A stretch of 13,793 nt of DNA from Lentzea aerocolonigenes (GCF_000955955.1 NZ_JYJG01000118.1:1-13793), one strand, 5' to 3'; counted from the first letter of the stretch, positions 1 to 7,454 are shown. Program-made: numbers and translations. The notes: generated from the sequence alone by a model not told the origin.

Positions 1-1
1 G

Positions 2-814
2 CTGCTGTGGTACCGCTCTGATCTCGTGCCGACGCCGCCCAAGACGTGGGACGAGATGATCTCGATGGCCGAGGCGCTGGTGGCGGAGGGGAAGCCCGGC
101 CGGATCGTGGGACAGGGCAAGCAGTACGAAGGGCTCGTCGTGCTGTACAACACCCTGGTCAACTCCAACGGCGGCACCATCATCGACGAGACCGGCACCA
201 AGGCCGTCATCGACGACAAGGCCGTACAAGCGTTGGCGGCGTTGAAGAAGCTCGCCACGTCGAAGGCGATCGACCCGTCGTTCTCCAACGCGGCCGAGGA
301 CAACGCGCGCCTCGCGATGGAGGGCGGCAGCGCGGCGTTCGAGCTCAACTGGCCGTACGTCTACGCGGCGGCGCAGAAGAAGCCGGACTTCGCGAAGAAC
401 TTCAAGTGGGCGCCGTACCCCGCGGTCAGCGGTGACCAGGCGAAGGTCACCGTCGGCGGGATCAACTACGCGGTCAGCAACTACACCACGCACGCGGACG
501 AGTCGTTCGACGCGGTGTTGTGCTTGCGCAGCGCGGAAAATCAGAAGCTCGCCGCGCTCAAGGACGGTGTGCCGCCGACCATCGAGGCCGTCTACGACGA
601 CCCCGCGATGGCCGAGGCGTACCCGATGAAGGACGACATCAAGGAAACGCTCAAGAACGCGAGTGTGCGGCCGCGCACGCCCGCGTACCAGAACGCGTCG
701 ACCGTCATCTCCACGATCCTGTCGCCGCCCGCGAACATCGACCCGCAGGCGACGGCGGACAGGCTGCGCAAGGAACTGCAGGACGCTCTCGACTCCAAGG
801 GGGTGTTGCCGTGA
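2..814 (+). CDS. lpqY: Trehalose ABC transporter solute-binding lipoprotein, LpqY-like (5' partial)
   Basis: This is the C-terminal ~270 residues of a family 1 extracellular sugar-binding protein; the start, signal peptide and lipobox lie upstream of the window. The reading frame is open from base 2 (LLWYRSDLVPTPPKTWDEM), a typical mid-protein segment of these binding proteins, so the internal GTG at 26 is not the start. Other family-like segments are a Gly/Asn-rich stretch (NTLVNSNGG) and FELNWPYVY, probably part of the ligand cleft. By family knowledge the protein sits outside the membrane, captures trehalose and hands it to SugA/SugB. The assignment to LpqY rather than a generic maltose-type binder rests mainly on the next three genes, which closely resemble M. 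tuberculosis SugA, SugB and SugC. Its stop overlaps the permease GTG start by 4 bp (GTGA), indicating translational coupling. Confidence 0.88.
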   Translation: MLWYRSDLVPTPPKTWDEMISMAEALVAEGKPGRIVGQGKQYEGLVVLYNTLVNSNGGTIIDETGTKAVIDDKAVQALAALKKLATSKAIDPSFSNAAEDNARLAMEGGSAAFELNWPYVYAAAQKKPDFAKNFKWAPYPAVSGDQAKVTVGGINYAVSNYTTHADESFDAVLCLRSAENQKLAALKDGVPPTIEAVYDDPAMAEAYPMKDDIKETLKNASVRPRTPAYQNASTVISTILSPPANIDPQATADRLRKELQDALDSKGVLP

Positions 815-1767
815 GTCACGCGGTCACAGAGGACGCTGCGCCGTCAGCGGCACCGGAACCCGTCGCGCCCAAGAAGAAAGCGGCGCTGAGCGAGGGCAAG
901 AAGGCGGAGCGCAGGCTCGGCTGGCTGCTCTGCGCACCCGCCGCGATCACCATGATCGCGGTGACCGGCTGGCCGATCCTCTACTCGTTGCTGCTGTCCA
1001 TGCAGCGGTTCGACCTGAAGTTCCCGAACCGCACCGAGTGGATCTGGTTCGACAACTACGTCACCGTGCTCAGCAGTCCGTACTGGTGGAACGCGGTGTG
1101 GGTGACGGTGTTGCTCACCGTCGTCACGGTCGCGGTCGAACTGGTGCTGGGCATGTCGCTCGCGCTGATCATGCACCGGGCGCTGGTCGGCCGCGGCATC
1201 GTCCGCACGACGACGCTGATCCCGTACGGCATCGTCACGGTCGTGGCCGCGTTCTCCTGGCGCTTCGCCTGGACGCCCGACACCGGCTACCTCGCCAAGG
1301 CGCTCGGCAACGATCCGGTGCTCACCGAGAAGATCCCGGCGCTGCTGGTCGTGGGTCTCGCGGAGATCTGGAAGACCACGCCGTTCATGGCCCTGCTGCT
1401 GATGGCGGGTCTGGCGCTGGTGCCGGACGACCTGCTCAAGGCCGCCGCGATGGACGGCGCGAGCGGGTGGCAGCGGTTCATCAGGATCACCGTGCCGATC
1501 ATGAAGCCGGCGATTCTGGTGGCACTGCTGTTCCGCACGCTCGACGCGTTCCGCATCTTCGACAACCTCTTCGTGCTCACCGCGGGCTCGCAGGGCACGT
1601 CGTCGGTGTCGATGCTGACCTACAACAACCTCATCAAGGGCTTGAACCTCGGCATCGGATCCACGATGTCCGTGCTGATCTTCATCATGGTGGCGATCAT
1701 CGCGTTCGTGTTCATCAAGCTCTTCGGCACCGCTGCCCCCGGCAGTGACGACGGGGGGAAGCGCTGA
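811..1767 (+). CDS. sugA: Trehalose ABC transporter permease SugA
   Basis: This 318-aa inner-membrane permease of the MalF/SugA type forms half of the sugar channel. The GTG at 811 is chosen as start because it overlaps the previous stop and has an AAGGGGG ribosome site at about 797-803; longer upstream readings are only frame extensions. The N-terminal ~35 residues are Lys/Ala/Pro-rich and cytoplasmic, followed by six predicted membrane spans near residues 37-57, 97-121, 131-152, 176-200, 231-250 and 285-305. The EAA loop that docks on the ATPase lies at about 208-233 ([13 protein letters not shown]...PIMKP). Segments such as [18 protein letters not shown] and [12 protein letters not shown] match my recall of M. 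tuberculosis SugA almost word for word. The stop overlaps the next ATG by 1 bp (TGATG). Confidence 0.93.
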   Translation: MSHAVTEDAAPSAAPEPVAPKKKAALSEGKKAERRLGWLLCAPAAITMIAVTGWPILYSLLLSMQRFDLKFPNRTEWIWFDNYVTVLSSPYWWNAVWVTVLLTVVTVAVELVLGMSLALIMHRALVGRGIVRTTTLIPYGIVTVVAAFSWRFAWTPDTGYLAKALGNDPVLTEKIPALLVVGLAEIWKTTPFMALLLMAGLALVPDDLLKAAAMDGASGWQRFIRITVPIMKPAILVALLFRTLDAFRIFDNLFVLTAGSQGTSSVSMLTYNNLIKGLNLGIGSTMSVLIFIMVAIIAFVFIKLFGTAAPGSDDGGKR

Positions 1768-2612
1768 TGGCAGGCATCGGAGGAGCGGACACCACCGGCA
1801 AGAAGTGGGGCTGGGGTGTCCTGAACGCGGTTGTCGTGATCTACGCGCTGTTCCCGGTGCTGTGGATCCTGTCGCTGTCGTTCAAGTCGTCGAAAACGTT
1901 GGCGGACGGCAACTTCATCCCGCGCGAGTGGAGTCTGGAGAACTACCAGAACATCTTCTCGACGTCCGAGTTCACCAGGGCGCTGATCAACTCCATCGGC
2001 ATCGCGATCATCGCGACCGCGATCGCCGTGGTGTTCGGCACGATGGCCGCCTACGCCATCGCGCGGCTGGACTTCCCCGGCAAGAACCTGCTGGTGGGCG
2101 TCTCACTGCTGATCGCGATGTTCCCGCAGGTCTCGCTGGTCTCGCCGTTGTTCGAGATCGAGCGCTCGATGGGGCTCTTCGACACGTGGCCCGGCCTGAT
2201 CCTGCCGTACATCACGTTCGCGCTGCCGCTCGCGATCTACACCCTGTCGGCGTTCTTCCGCGAGATCCCCTGGGAGCTCGAGAAGGCGGCGAAGATGGAC
2301 GGTGCGACGCCGGGGCAGGCGTTCCGTCGCGTCATCGCGCCACTGGCCGCACCGGGTGTGTTCACGACGGCGATCCTGGTGTTCATCTTCTGCTGGAACG
2401 ACTTCCTGTTCGCGATCTCGCTCACCTCGACCGAGTCGTCGCGGACGGTGCCGGTCGCGCTGTCGTTCTTCACCGGCAGCTCGCAGTTCGAGGACCCGGC
2501 CGGGTCGATCGCGGCGGCGGCCGTCGTGATCACCATCCCGATCATCCTCTTCGTGTTGTTCTTCCAGCGCCGGATCGTCGCCGGCCTGACCTCCGGCGCC
2601 GTCAAGGGGTGA
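1767..2612 (+). CDS. sugB: Trehalose ABC transporter permease SugB
   Basis: This 281-aa permease of the MalG/SugB type is the partner of SugA in the membrane heterodimer. The ATG at 1767 overlaps the sugA stop by one base and has a G-rich ribosome site (GGGGGGAAG, about 1753-1761). Six membrane spans are visible, the first near residues 18-38. The EAA loop is at about 170-197 ([17 protein letters not shown]...APLAAPG). Long stretches ([20 protein letters not shown]; the C-terminal [16 protein letters not shown]) are essentially those of mycobacterial SugB, making the trehalose assignment stronger than a generic carbohydrate call. The stop is 8 bp before sugC, so the four transporter genes should be one transcript. 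Confidence 0.94.
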   Translation: MAGIGGADTTGKKWGWGVLNAVVVIYALFPVLWILSLSFKSSKTLADGNFIPREWSLENYQNIFSTSEFTRALINSIGIAIIATAIAVVFGTMAAYAIARLDFPGKNLLVGVSLLIAMFPQVSLVSPLFEIERSMGLFDTWPGLILPYITFALPLAIYTLSAFFREIPWELEKAAKMDGATPGQAFRRVIAPLAAPGVFTTAILVFIFCWNDFLFAISLTSTESSRTVPVALSFFTGSSQFEDPAGSIAAAAVVITIPIILFVLFFQRRIVAGLTSGAVKG

Positions 2613-2620
2613 GTTGACCA

Positions 2621-3805
2621 ATGGCAGAGATCGTTCTGGACAAGGTGACCAAGCGGTATCCCGACGACGCGTTGGCCGTGCAGGAGGTCAACCTCGAGAT
2701 CGCCGACGGCGAGTTCATCATCCTGGTCGGGCCGTCCGGCTGCGGGAAGTCCACCACGCTCAACATGATCGCGGGCCTGGAGGACATCACCGAGGGCGAG
2801 CTGCGCATCGGCGGGCAGCGCGTCAACGAGAAGGCGCCCAAGGACCGCGACATCGCGATGGTGTTCCAGTCCTACGCGCTCTACCCGCACATGACGGTGA
2901 AGGAGAACATGGCCTTCCCGTTGCGGCTGGCCAAGGTCGACAACGCGACGGTCGAGCGCAAGGTGCGCGAGGCCGCCGAGATCCTGGACCTGATGCAACA
3001 TCTTGAGCGCAAACCGTCCAATTTGTCCGGTGGCCAGCGGCAGCGGGTGGCGATGGGCCGCGCGATCGTGCGCAGCCCCAAGGCGTTCCTCATGGACGAA
3101 CCACTGTCCAATCTGGACGCGAAGCTGCGCGTGCAGATGCGCACCTCGGTGTCGCGCCTGCAGAAGCAGCTCGGCACGACGACCGTCTACGTGACGCACG
3201 ACCAGACCGAGGCGATGACCCTCGGCGACCGGGTCGTGGTCATGCGCGGCGGGGTCGTGCAGCAGATCGGAGCCCCGCAGTTCCTCTACGACCACCCGGC
3301 CAACCTCTTCGTCGCCGGCTTCATCGGCTCGCCGTCGATGAACTTCGTGCCGGCGTCGCTGGAGAACGGCTCGCTGCGGTCGGTCCTGGGCGACGTGACG
3401 CTCACGGACCGGGTGCGGCAGCTGGTGGAGGGCGCCGACGCGCCCCGCGAGGTGATCATGGGCATCCGTCCTGAGCACTTCGAGGACGCGGCACTGGTCG
3501 ACGCGGCGGCGCTGTCGTCGGGCGGCAAGTTCACCTCGCAGGTGGACGTGCTGGAGTCGATGGGCTCGGACAAGTACGCCTACTTCAACCTCACCGGCGA
3601 GCAGGCGGCGTCGGCGGAGCTCCAGGAGCTGGCGGCGGACGCGGGATCGGACGACGTGCCGGGTGACGGCATCTCGCTCGTGACGCGGCTGTCGTCGGCG
3701 TCGGGTGCTGCCGAGGGTGCTTCGGCGGACATCTGGTTCGACGCGGACAAGGTGCAGCTCTTCGACCCGTCCAGCGGCAGGAACCTGACTTACACGGAAC
3801 GGTGA
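2621..3805 (+). CDS. sugC: Trehalose ABC transporter ATP-binding protein SugC
   Basis: This 394-aa cytoplasmic ATPase of the MalK/SugC type energises trehalose import. All catalytic elements are intact: Walker A GPSGCGKST (37-45), Q-loop Q83 in VFQSYALYPHMT, signature LSGGQ (135-139), Walker B AFLMDE with catalytic E160, D-loop SNLD (163-166) and switch H193 (VTHDQTEAM). The C-terminal ~150 residues form the OB/TOBE regulatory region (MGIRPEHFEDAAL), ending FDPSSGRNLT, very like SugC. Length matches the M. tuberculosis protein (about 393 aa). An AAGGGGTGA ribosome site lies just upstream of the ATG at 2621. It is the last gene of the operon, followed at once by a terminator. In mycobacteria this system recycles trehalose released from trehalose monomycolate; whether this host makes mycolates cannot be told here, so simple trehalose uptake is equally possible. 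Confidence 0.95.
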   Translation: MAEIVLDKVTKRYPDDALAVQEVNLEIADGEFIILVGPSGCGKSTTLNMIAGLEDITEGELRIGGQRVNEKAPKDRDIAMVFQSYALYPHMTVKENMAFPLRLAKVDNATVERKVREAAEILDLMQHLERKPSNLSGGQRQRVAMGRAIVRSPKAFLMDEPLSNLDAKLRVQMRTSVSRLQKQLGTTTVYVTHDQTEAMTLGDRVVVMRGGVVQQIGAPQFLYDHPANLFVAGFIGSPSMNFVPASLENGSLRSVLGDVTLTDRVRQLVEGADAPREVIMGIRPEHFEDAALVDAAALSSGGKFTSQVDVLESMGSDKYAYFNLTGEQAASAELQELAADAGSDDVPGDGISLVTRLSSASGAAEGASADIWFDADKVQLFDPSSGRNLTYTER

Positions 3806-3819
3806 ATTCTCGTTTTGGC

Positions 3820-3859
3820 GGCCGCCTTCCCCGCACGGGGAAGGCGGCCTCTCTTTGTC
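3820..3859 (+). terminator. Intrinsic terminator of the sug operon
   Basis: A perfect 13-bp stem (GGCCGCCTTCCCC at 3820-3832 pairing with 3837-3849) closes on a GCAC tetraloop and is followed by a T-rich tract (TCTCTTTGT). It starts 15 bp after the sugC stop. The strong hairpin and the position make termination of the rightward sug transcript very likely. Confidence 0.9.
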
Positions 3860-3877
3860 ACTCGATCGGGTTAGGGC

Positions 3878-3906
3878 TAAAGGCCTGTGCTCCGAGGGGC
3901 TGATTA
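3878..3906 (+). promoter_or_regulatory. Possible WhiG/FliA-type promoter
   Basis: TAAA (3878-3881) is followed after 17 bp by GCTGATTA (3899-3906), which matches 6 of 8 bases of the WhiG/FliA -10 element GCCGATAA. The consensus spacing is nearer 15-16 bp, so the match is imperfect. It lies in the gap between the sug terminator and the dehydrogenase gene and would read toward that gene. No gene is visible in 3860-4078. Confidence 0.25.
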
Positions 3907-4036
3907 GTCCGGGCCATCTGCCGGGCCGAATTCGGTTCGCCATTGGGCGCTCGGCAGCGACGTCTCATCGAAACATCTTCTGCGCCGCTTCGGTTCGTCC
4001 GCACGCTTGACGAAGGCGGGTACAGGACCACAGGGG

Positions 4037-4050
4037 GGTTCCGGGGAACC
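4037..4050. repeat. Inverted repeat upstream of the dehydrogenase
   Basis: GGTTCC (4037-4042) and GGAACC (4045-4050) form a perfect 6-bp dyad with a 2-bp centre, ending 28 bp before the dehydrogenase ATG. It could be an operator for a small regulator. A hairpin is less likely because the loop is too short. No cognate regulator is adjacent. Confidence 0.4.
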
Positions 4051-4078
4051 GCCGCCGAGTGATGAGAGAGAGCGTGCA

Positions 4079-4966
4079 ATGGGGATCCTGGACGGAAAAG
4101 CGGTCGTCATCACAGGGGCGGGTCGCGGATTGGGCGAGGCCTACGCGATGCACGCTGCCCTCGCGGGTGCATCGGTGGTGGTCAACGACAACGACGGTGA
4201 CCTGGCCGAACAGGTCGCGGAGCACATCCGCGGCTACGGAGGCCGCGCCGTGGCCTCGAGCCACACGGTCGCCGACCCGAGCGAGGCGGCCAAGATCGTC
4301 GACCTGTGCGTCGACGAATTCGGCCGCATCGACGGACTCGTGAACAACGCGGGACTGAACTACGAGACCGCGCCGTGGGAGGACGACCCCGAGACGATCA
4401 AGCACGTCGTCGAGGTGAACGTCCTCGGTGTCATCTACGTCGGAATCGCGGCGATGCGGGCGATGCGCGGCTTCGGCGGCGGATCCATCATCAACATTTC
4501 GTCCGGCGCCTCCTTCGGTCAGCGCAAACTCGCCACCTATTCGGCGACCAAGGGCGCGGTGGCCTCGCTGAGCTACTCGTGGGCGCTCGACCTGGAGTCT
4601 GAAGGCATCCGCGTGAACGCCGTGTGCCCGGTCGCGCACACGCGGATGGTGTGGAAGTCGGAACGTTCCCTGCGCGCCATTCCAGCCGACCGGACGCCGG
4701 GCAAGGTGGCGCCGCTCGTGCTGTTCCTGCTCTCGGACCGCGCCGAGGGCATCACCGGCCAGGTCATCCGCTGCAACGGCCGCCAGCTGCACATCGTGGG
4801 GCAGCCGTACTTCAAGCAGCCGATCCTGGAGAGCGACAACTGGGACACCGCTTCGGTGGAGCGGGCGTTCACGGGCGTGCTGCAGGCCCACCTCGAACCG
4901 TACGGGTTGGAGAAGAGGATGCCTCCCCGGCTCCGTGCGCTGGTGGAACCGCCGCAGACCGCCTAG
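4079..4966 (+). CDS. Short-chain dehydrogenase/reductase (SDR family)
   Basis: This 295-aa Rossmann-fold oxidoreductase acts on an alcohol/ketone substrate with NAD(P). The ATG at 4079 is chosen over the in-frame TTG at 4007 because the family starts just before the cofactor motif and a purine-rich GAGAGAGAG lies upstream. Motifs: TGAGRGLG (12-19), acidic D37 after the second strand (suggesting NAD preference), NNAG (89-92), structural N114, catalytic Ser at 141/142, and Y154-x3-K158 (YSATK). The C-terminus departs from the usual ...TGQ..DGG ending: it reads ITGQVIRCNGRQLHIVG and carries a ~45-residue tail. This tail and the Rossmann core recall hydroxyacyl-CoA or steroid-type SDRs, but the substrate cannot be named. 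It stands alone between the sug terminator and the toxin-antitoxin pair. Confidence 0.88.
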   Translation: MGILDGKAVVITGAGRGLGEAYAMHAALAGASVVVNDNDGDLAEQVAEHIRGYGGRAVASSHTVADPSEAAKIVDLCVDEFGRIDGLVNNAGLNYETAPWEDDPETIKHVVEVNVLGVIYVGIAAMRAMRGFGGGSIINISSGASFGQRKLATYSATKGAVASLSYSWALDLESEGIRVNAVCPVAHTRMVWKSERSLRAIPADRTPGKVAPLVLFLLSDRAEGITGQVIRCNGRQLHIVGQPYFKQPILESDNWDTASVERAFTGVLQAHLEPYGLEKRMPPRLRALVEPPQTA

Positions 4967-4971
4967 CTCCA

Positions 4972-5022
4972 GTGGATAGAAGTGTTGCCAGATCGGCCAG
5001 GCCTGGTAACACTTCTATCCAT
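4972..5022. promoter_or_regulatory. Long inverted repeat, probable AbiEi operator overlapping the promoter
   Basis: Two 20-bp arms (4972-4991 and 5003-5022) match at 18 of 20 positions in inverted orientation around an 11-bp spacer, with core GGATAGAAGTGTT / AACACTTCTATCC. Arm starts are 31 bp apart, about three helical turns. The right arm runs into the ATG at 5021, leaving no room for a ribosome site, so the mRNA may be leaderless. A TTGCCA (-35-like, 4985-4990) and a weak TAACAC (-10-like, 5007-5012) at 16-bp spacing sit within the arms and would place initiation near 5019-5021. AbiEi antitoxins studied elsewhere repress their own operon by binding two inverted repeats in the promoter, so this is the expected operator. 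A hairpin role is possible but no T-tract follows. Confidence 0.78.
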
Positions 5023-5608
5023 GGGAACCCTGGAGGCGTTGCCGGACACGTTCACCACGAGATCGGCGAACGAGGCCGGCCTGCACTTTCGCGACCTCTA
5101 CCGCTTTCGGGACGAGGGCGAACTGCTCGAGCTCTCCAGGGGTGTCTTCCGCAAGGCGGACGCGCCGGCTCCGACCTGGCCTGACCTGCTCGCGGTGTCG
5201 ATGCGGGCGCCGCTCGCTGTCGTGTGCTGCGTGTCCTCGGCTGAGGTCCACGACCTCACCGACGAGATCCCCCGCGAGATCCAGATCGCGGTTCAGCGCG
5301 GTCAACGGCCGCCTCGCATCGACTACCCGCCAACCGAGGTCTTCCGCTTCGGCGCCACGACATTCCACCTGGGGCTCACCGAGGTGGAGGCGGCGCCGGG
5401 CGAGACCGTTCGCATTTACGACCCGGAAAGGACAGTCGTCGATCTGATGAGGCTGAGAGGCAGGCTGGGTGAGCCGCTCGCTCTCTCGGCCCTGCGCCGG
5501 TATCTGCTGCGGCGTGGCGCCCGCCCAGGACAGGTGCTCGCGTTCGCTCGGGAGCTCGGTGTTCTCGGGCCCGTACGCGCTGCCGTGGACGCGGTGATCG
5601 CTGAGTGA
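5021..5608 (+). CDS. abiEi: AbiEi-family antitoxin / autorepressor (type IV toxin-antitoxin)
   Basis: This 195-aa protein has an N-terminal winged helix (about residues 10-48; TTRSANEAGLHFRDLYRF ... LSRGVFRK), the layout of AbiEi antitoxins, followed by family-typical segments SSAEVHDLTDEIP and VRIYDPERTVVDLM in the C-terminal domain. In this family the N-terminal domain binds operator DNA and the C-terminal domain counters the toxin without stable protein contact (type IV). The ATG at 5021 is preferred over the GTG at 4982 because the latter would place the inverted repeat inside the coding region and add a tail not typical of the family. The stop overlaps the toxin GTG by 4 bp. The gene is probably autoregulated through the repeat it abuts. 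Confidence 0.87.
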   Translation: MGTLEALPDTFTTRSANEAGLHFRDLYRFRDEGELLELSRGVFRKADAPAPTWPDLLAVSMRAPLAVVCCVSSAEVHDLTDEIPREIQIAVQRGQRPPRIDYPPTEVFRFGATTFHLGLTEVEAAPGETVRIYDPERTVVDLMRLRGRLGEPLALSALRRYLLRRGARPGQVLAFARELGVLGPVRAAVDAVIAE

Positions 5609-6507
5609 GCCGGCCGACCAAGGCCACACCCGGTGGCCGTGCCTACCTGGACCTGCAGAACCGGGCGCGCCGAGAGCGACGCCCGACCCAGGAACTGCAG
5701 ACGCTGTACGTGCTGGAGAGGTGGCTGGCCCGCCTCGCCGCCTCCCCTCACGCGGGCGACTTCGTGTTGAAGGGAGGCGTGCTCCTCGCGGTGTTCGACG
5801 CGCGACGGCCGACCGCCGACGCGGACCTGCTCGCTCGGAACCTCGCCAACGACGAGGAGTCCGTCGTCGCGCGAGTCGTGGAGATCGCCGGCGTCGAACT
5901 GGATCCCGAGGACGGCGTGGAGTTCCTGGTCGGGACGACCACGTCGCAGTCGATTCGCGACGACGATCTCTACGCAGGTGTTCGAATCAGCATGGACTGC
6001 CGCGTCTCCACCGCGAGCGTGAAACTCAAGCTGGACATCAACTTCGGCGACCCGGTGACCCCTTCACCCCAACTGCTGAATCTGCCGTCACAGCGGCTCG
6101 GGGTTGCTCCGGTGCCCGTGCTCGGCTACCCGATCGAGACCGTCCTGGCGGAGAAGACCAGCACTGCCATCGCGCTCCGGGAGGCGAACACGAGGGTCCG
6201 CGACTACGTGGACCTCTACACGCTGACCGGCAAGCAGGCCGTGTCTTACGAGTCAGTGCGGTTGGCTTTGGATGCCACGACGCGTCACCGCGGAGTCGAC
6301 GTGCAGCCGTTGTCGACAGTGATCGGTGATCTCGCGGGGTTGCGTCAGCAGGCCTACGCGGCGTTCAAGAAGCGACTCGGACCGGATGCCGACCACTTGC
6401 CGGACGTCTTCGGGGACGTGGTCGCCGCCGTGATCGAGTTCGTGGATCCGCTGGCGGGCGGAGATGTCCTGGACGTCTGGGATCCGGACGCTCGCAAGTG
6501 GATGTGA
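5605..6507 (+). CDS. abiEii: AbiEii/AbiGii-family nucleotidyltransferase toxin
   Basis: This 300-aa protein has the DUF1814 nucleotidyltransferase fold of type IV toxins. The active-site layout is intact: KGG at 56-58 followed by R68-x-T-x-D72-x-D74 (the G..L..RRPTADAD pattern), KLDINFGDP around K142/D144, and EK (183-184) followed by RDYVDLY (199-205). In related proteins (AbiEii, mycobacterial MenT toxins) this site transfers nucleotides, and for MenT the target is tRNA. The target here is unknown. The GTG start overlaps the antitoxin stop (GTGA), giving coupled translation with antitoxin first, the usual order. Its stop is only 4 bp from the stop of the opposing SRPBCC gene, with no terminator between them. 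Likely roles are phage defence by abortive infection or stabilisation of the region. Confidence 0.88.
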   Translation: MSRPTKATPGGRAYLDLQNRARRERRPTQELQTLYVLERWLARLAASPHAGDFVLKGGVLLAVFDARRPTADADLLARNLANDEESVVARVVEIAGVELDPEDGVEFLVGTTTSQSIRDDDLYAGVRISMDCRVSTASVKLKLDINFGDPVTPSPQLLNLPSQRLGVAPVPVLGYPIETVLAEKTSTAIALREANTRVRDYVDLYTLTGKQAVSYESVRLALDATTRHRGVDVQPLSTVIGDLAGLRQQAYAAFKKRLGPDADHLPDVFGDVVAAVIEFVDPLAGGDVLDVWDPDARKWM

Positions 6508-6511
6508 GCGG

Positions 6512-7012
6512 TCACTTCCAGGCAGGGTAGTTCGGTGCCACTTCGGCGTAGCGCTCGCTCCACCCCGGCAACTCCTCGTCGTCGAGGTGTGCTCGGAGGC
6601 GGTCGAGGAAGGCGTGTGTGCCGGGGACGAAGCCGAGGGCGTTGCGTTCGGACAGTCCGCGGTGGGTGAAGGTCAGCAGCGTGGCGTCGCCGTCGGTCCT
6701 GAGCTCGTAGCGCACCACGCTGTCCTCGACGATTCGTTGCTGCCACTCGTGTTCGAAGACCGCGTGGCCGTTCGTCGGCGGTTGCCAGGTGAGGATGCGC
6801 CCCGTGACGCGCTTGGCCTCCGGTGGGGCGGGCGGGTCTTCGGGCTCGATGACGATCTGGCCGTCCGCGATGTGTGTTGTACCGAACCACTGCGCGCGCT
6901 CTGCGGGGTCGGTGATGGCGGCCCAGACGCGGTCGATCGGGAACGGCAGCCTGCGCTCGAAGCTGAGGGTGGCGAGGTTGCCGTTCAGGGACACGGTGCC
7001 GAGGTCGTTCAT
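6512..7012 (-). CDS. SRPBCC / AHSA1-like START-domain protein
   Basis: This 166-aa protein is of the polyketide-cyclase/AHSA1 superfamily, with a single helix-grip domain that binds hydrophobic ligands. Typical segments are FERRLPFPIDRVWAAITDPAERAQWFG at the N-terminus and LLTFTHRGL followed by a C-terminal helix (FLDRLRAHLD). The ATG at 7012 overlaps the stop of the ArsR gene by 4 bp (ATGA), so it is translated as the second gene of that operon. The ArsR plus AHSA1 pair is a very common actinobacterial arrangement, usually assumed to be ligand-responsive, but the ligand is not known. No catalytic residues can be assigned. Confidence 0.87.
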   Translation of the reverse strand: MNDLGTVSLNGNLATLSFERRLPFPIDRVWAAITDPAERAQWFGTTHIADGQIVIEPEDPPAPPEAKRVTGRILTWQPPTNGHAVFEHEWQQRIVEDSVVRYELRTDGDATLLTFTHRGLSERNALGFVPGTHAFLDRLRAHLDDEELPGWSERYAEVAPNYPAWK

Positions 7013-7323
7013 CGGTTCTCCAGGTGCTGTTGCAGGGCGGCGAGGTGGTCGCGCCAGAAGCGCCGGTACGGGGTGATCCAGTCGTCGATGCGTTGCAGGC
7101 CATCGGGTTTCAGCGCGTAGATGCGGCGCTGGCCGTCTGGTCTGACCTCGACCAGGCCCACTTCTCTGAGTACGCGGAGGTGTCGGGAGACGGCCGGCTG
7201 GGTCAGGGTCGGCAGGCTGTCGACCAGCTCGCCCGCGGTTCGGTCGCGTTCGGCGAGCAGGCCCAGCAGGTGGCGGCGGTTGGGTTCGGCGACGGCTTCG
7301 AAGACGTCCACGGCGCTGAACAT
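7009..7323 (-). CDS. ArsR-family winged-helix transcriptional regulator
   Basis: This 104-aa DNA-binding repressor has a helix-turn-helix at about 29-58 (TAGELVDSLPTLTQPAVSRHLRVLREVGLVEV) and a wing RPDGQRRIYAL. There are no cysteines at the metal site used by ArsR/SmtB sensors, so it belongs to the non-metal branch usually paired with AHSA1 proteins. The ATG at 7323 is chosen: the family begins MFSAVDVFEAVAEPNRR, and the TTG at 7347 would add eight residues lying in the AT-rich promoter. There is no ribosome site before the ATG, so a short or absent leader is likely. It probably represses itself and the downstream SRPBCC gene. Confidence 0.88.
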   Translation of the reverse strand: MFSAVDVFEAVAEPNRRHLLGLLAERDRTAGELVDSLPTLTQPAVSRHLRVLREVGLVEVRPDGQRRIYALKPDGLQRIDDWITPYRRFWRDHLAALQQHLENR

Positions 7324-7360
7324 AACTAAAGGCGTATATAAGCGCAAGTTTATGAATAGC
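7324..7360 (-). promoter_or_regulatory. AT-rich promoter/operator region of the arsR-SRPBCC operon
   Basis: The 37 bp before the regulator ATG are strikingly AT-rich for this genome and contain TATATA at 7335-7340. An imperfect dyad GCGTATATAAGCGC spans 7332-7345 (10 of 14 positions symmetric), the size of an ArsR half-site pair. The position suggests a -10 region overlapped by an autoregulatory operator. Exact hexamers cannot be fixed. Confidence 0.45.
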
Positions 7361-7388
7361 TTAGTCGATCACTCGCTGAGGTGTTCGG

Positions 7389-7408
7389 GTGACGTTTTCG
7401 CACGTCAC
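7389..7408. repeat. Perfect 6-bp inverted repeat in a divergent intergenic region
   Basis: GTGACG (7389-7394) and CGTCAC (7403-7408) are exact inverted repeats around an 8-bp spacer, 18 bp upstream of the PafBC-like -35 element. The size and symmetry fit a dimeric regulator site. The regulator is unknown. Confidence 0.45.
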
Positions 7409-7425
7409 ACGGATGGCTGCGGAAA

Positions 7426-7448
7426 TTGTCAGACCCTCCTGTCACCAT
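7426..7448 (+). promoter_or_regulatory. PafBC-type (RecA-independent) DNA-damage promoter candidate
   Basis: TTGTCAGAC (7426-7434), an 8-bp spacer and CACCAT (7443-7448) fit the actinobacterial damage promoter TTGTCRGTG-N8-TANNNT in the -35 core TTGTCAG, the spacing and the A...T of the -10. The first -10 base is C instead of T, and GAC replaces GTG. The ATG lies 6 bp after the -10, so transcription would start at or next to it, giving a leaderless mRNA, as is common for this promoter class. Confidence 0.55.
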
Positions 7449-7454
7449 CGGGGC

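Noticed and set aside
2237..3943. A 568-codon open frame on the minus strand across sugB, sugC and the terminator
   Set aside because: It is antisense to genes with clear full-length motifs, is rich in Arg/His/Val as expected of a shadow frame in high-GC DNA, and crosses an intrinsic terminator.
4007..4078. N-terminal extension of the SDR from a TTG codon
   Set aside because: It would add 24 low-complexity residues before the Rossmann start and cover the dyad; the ATG at 4079 has purine-rich bases upstream and fits the family.
3965..4891. A 308-codon minus-strand frame opposite the SDR gene
   Set aside because: It is the complement of a gene with full SDR motifs and has no recognisable domain.
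4982..5020. GTG start extending the AbiEi protein by 13 residues
   Set aside because: It would place most of the inverted repeat within the coding sequence; the ATG at 5021 gives the normal family N-terminus.
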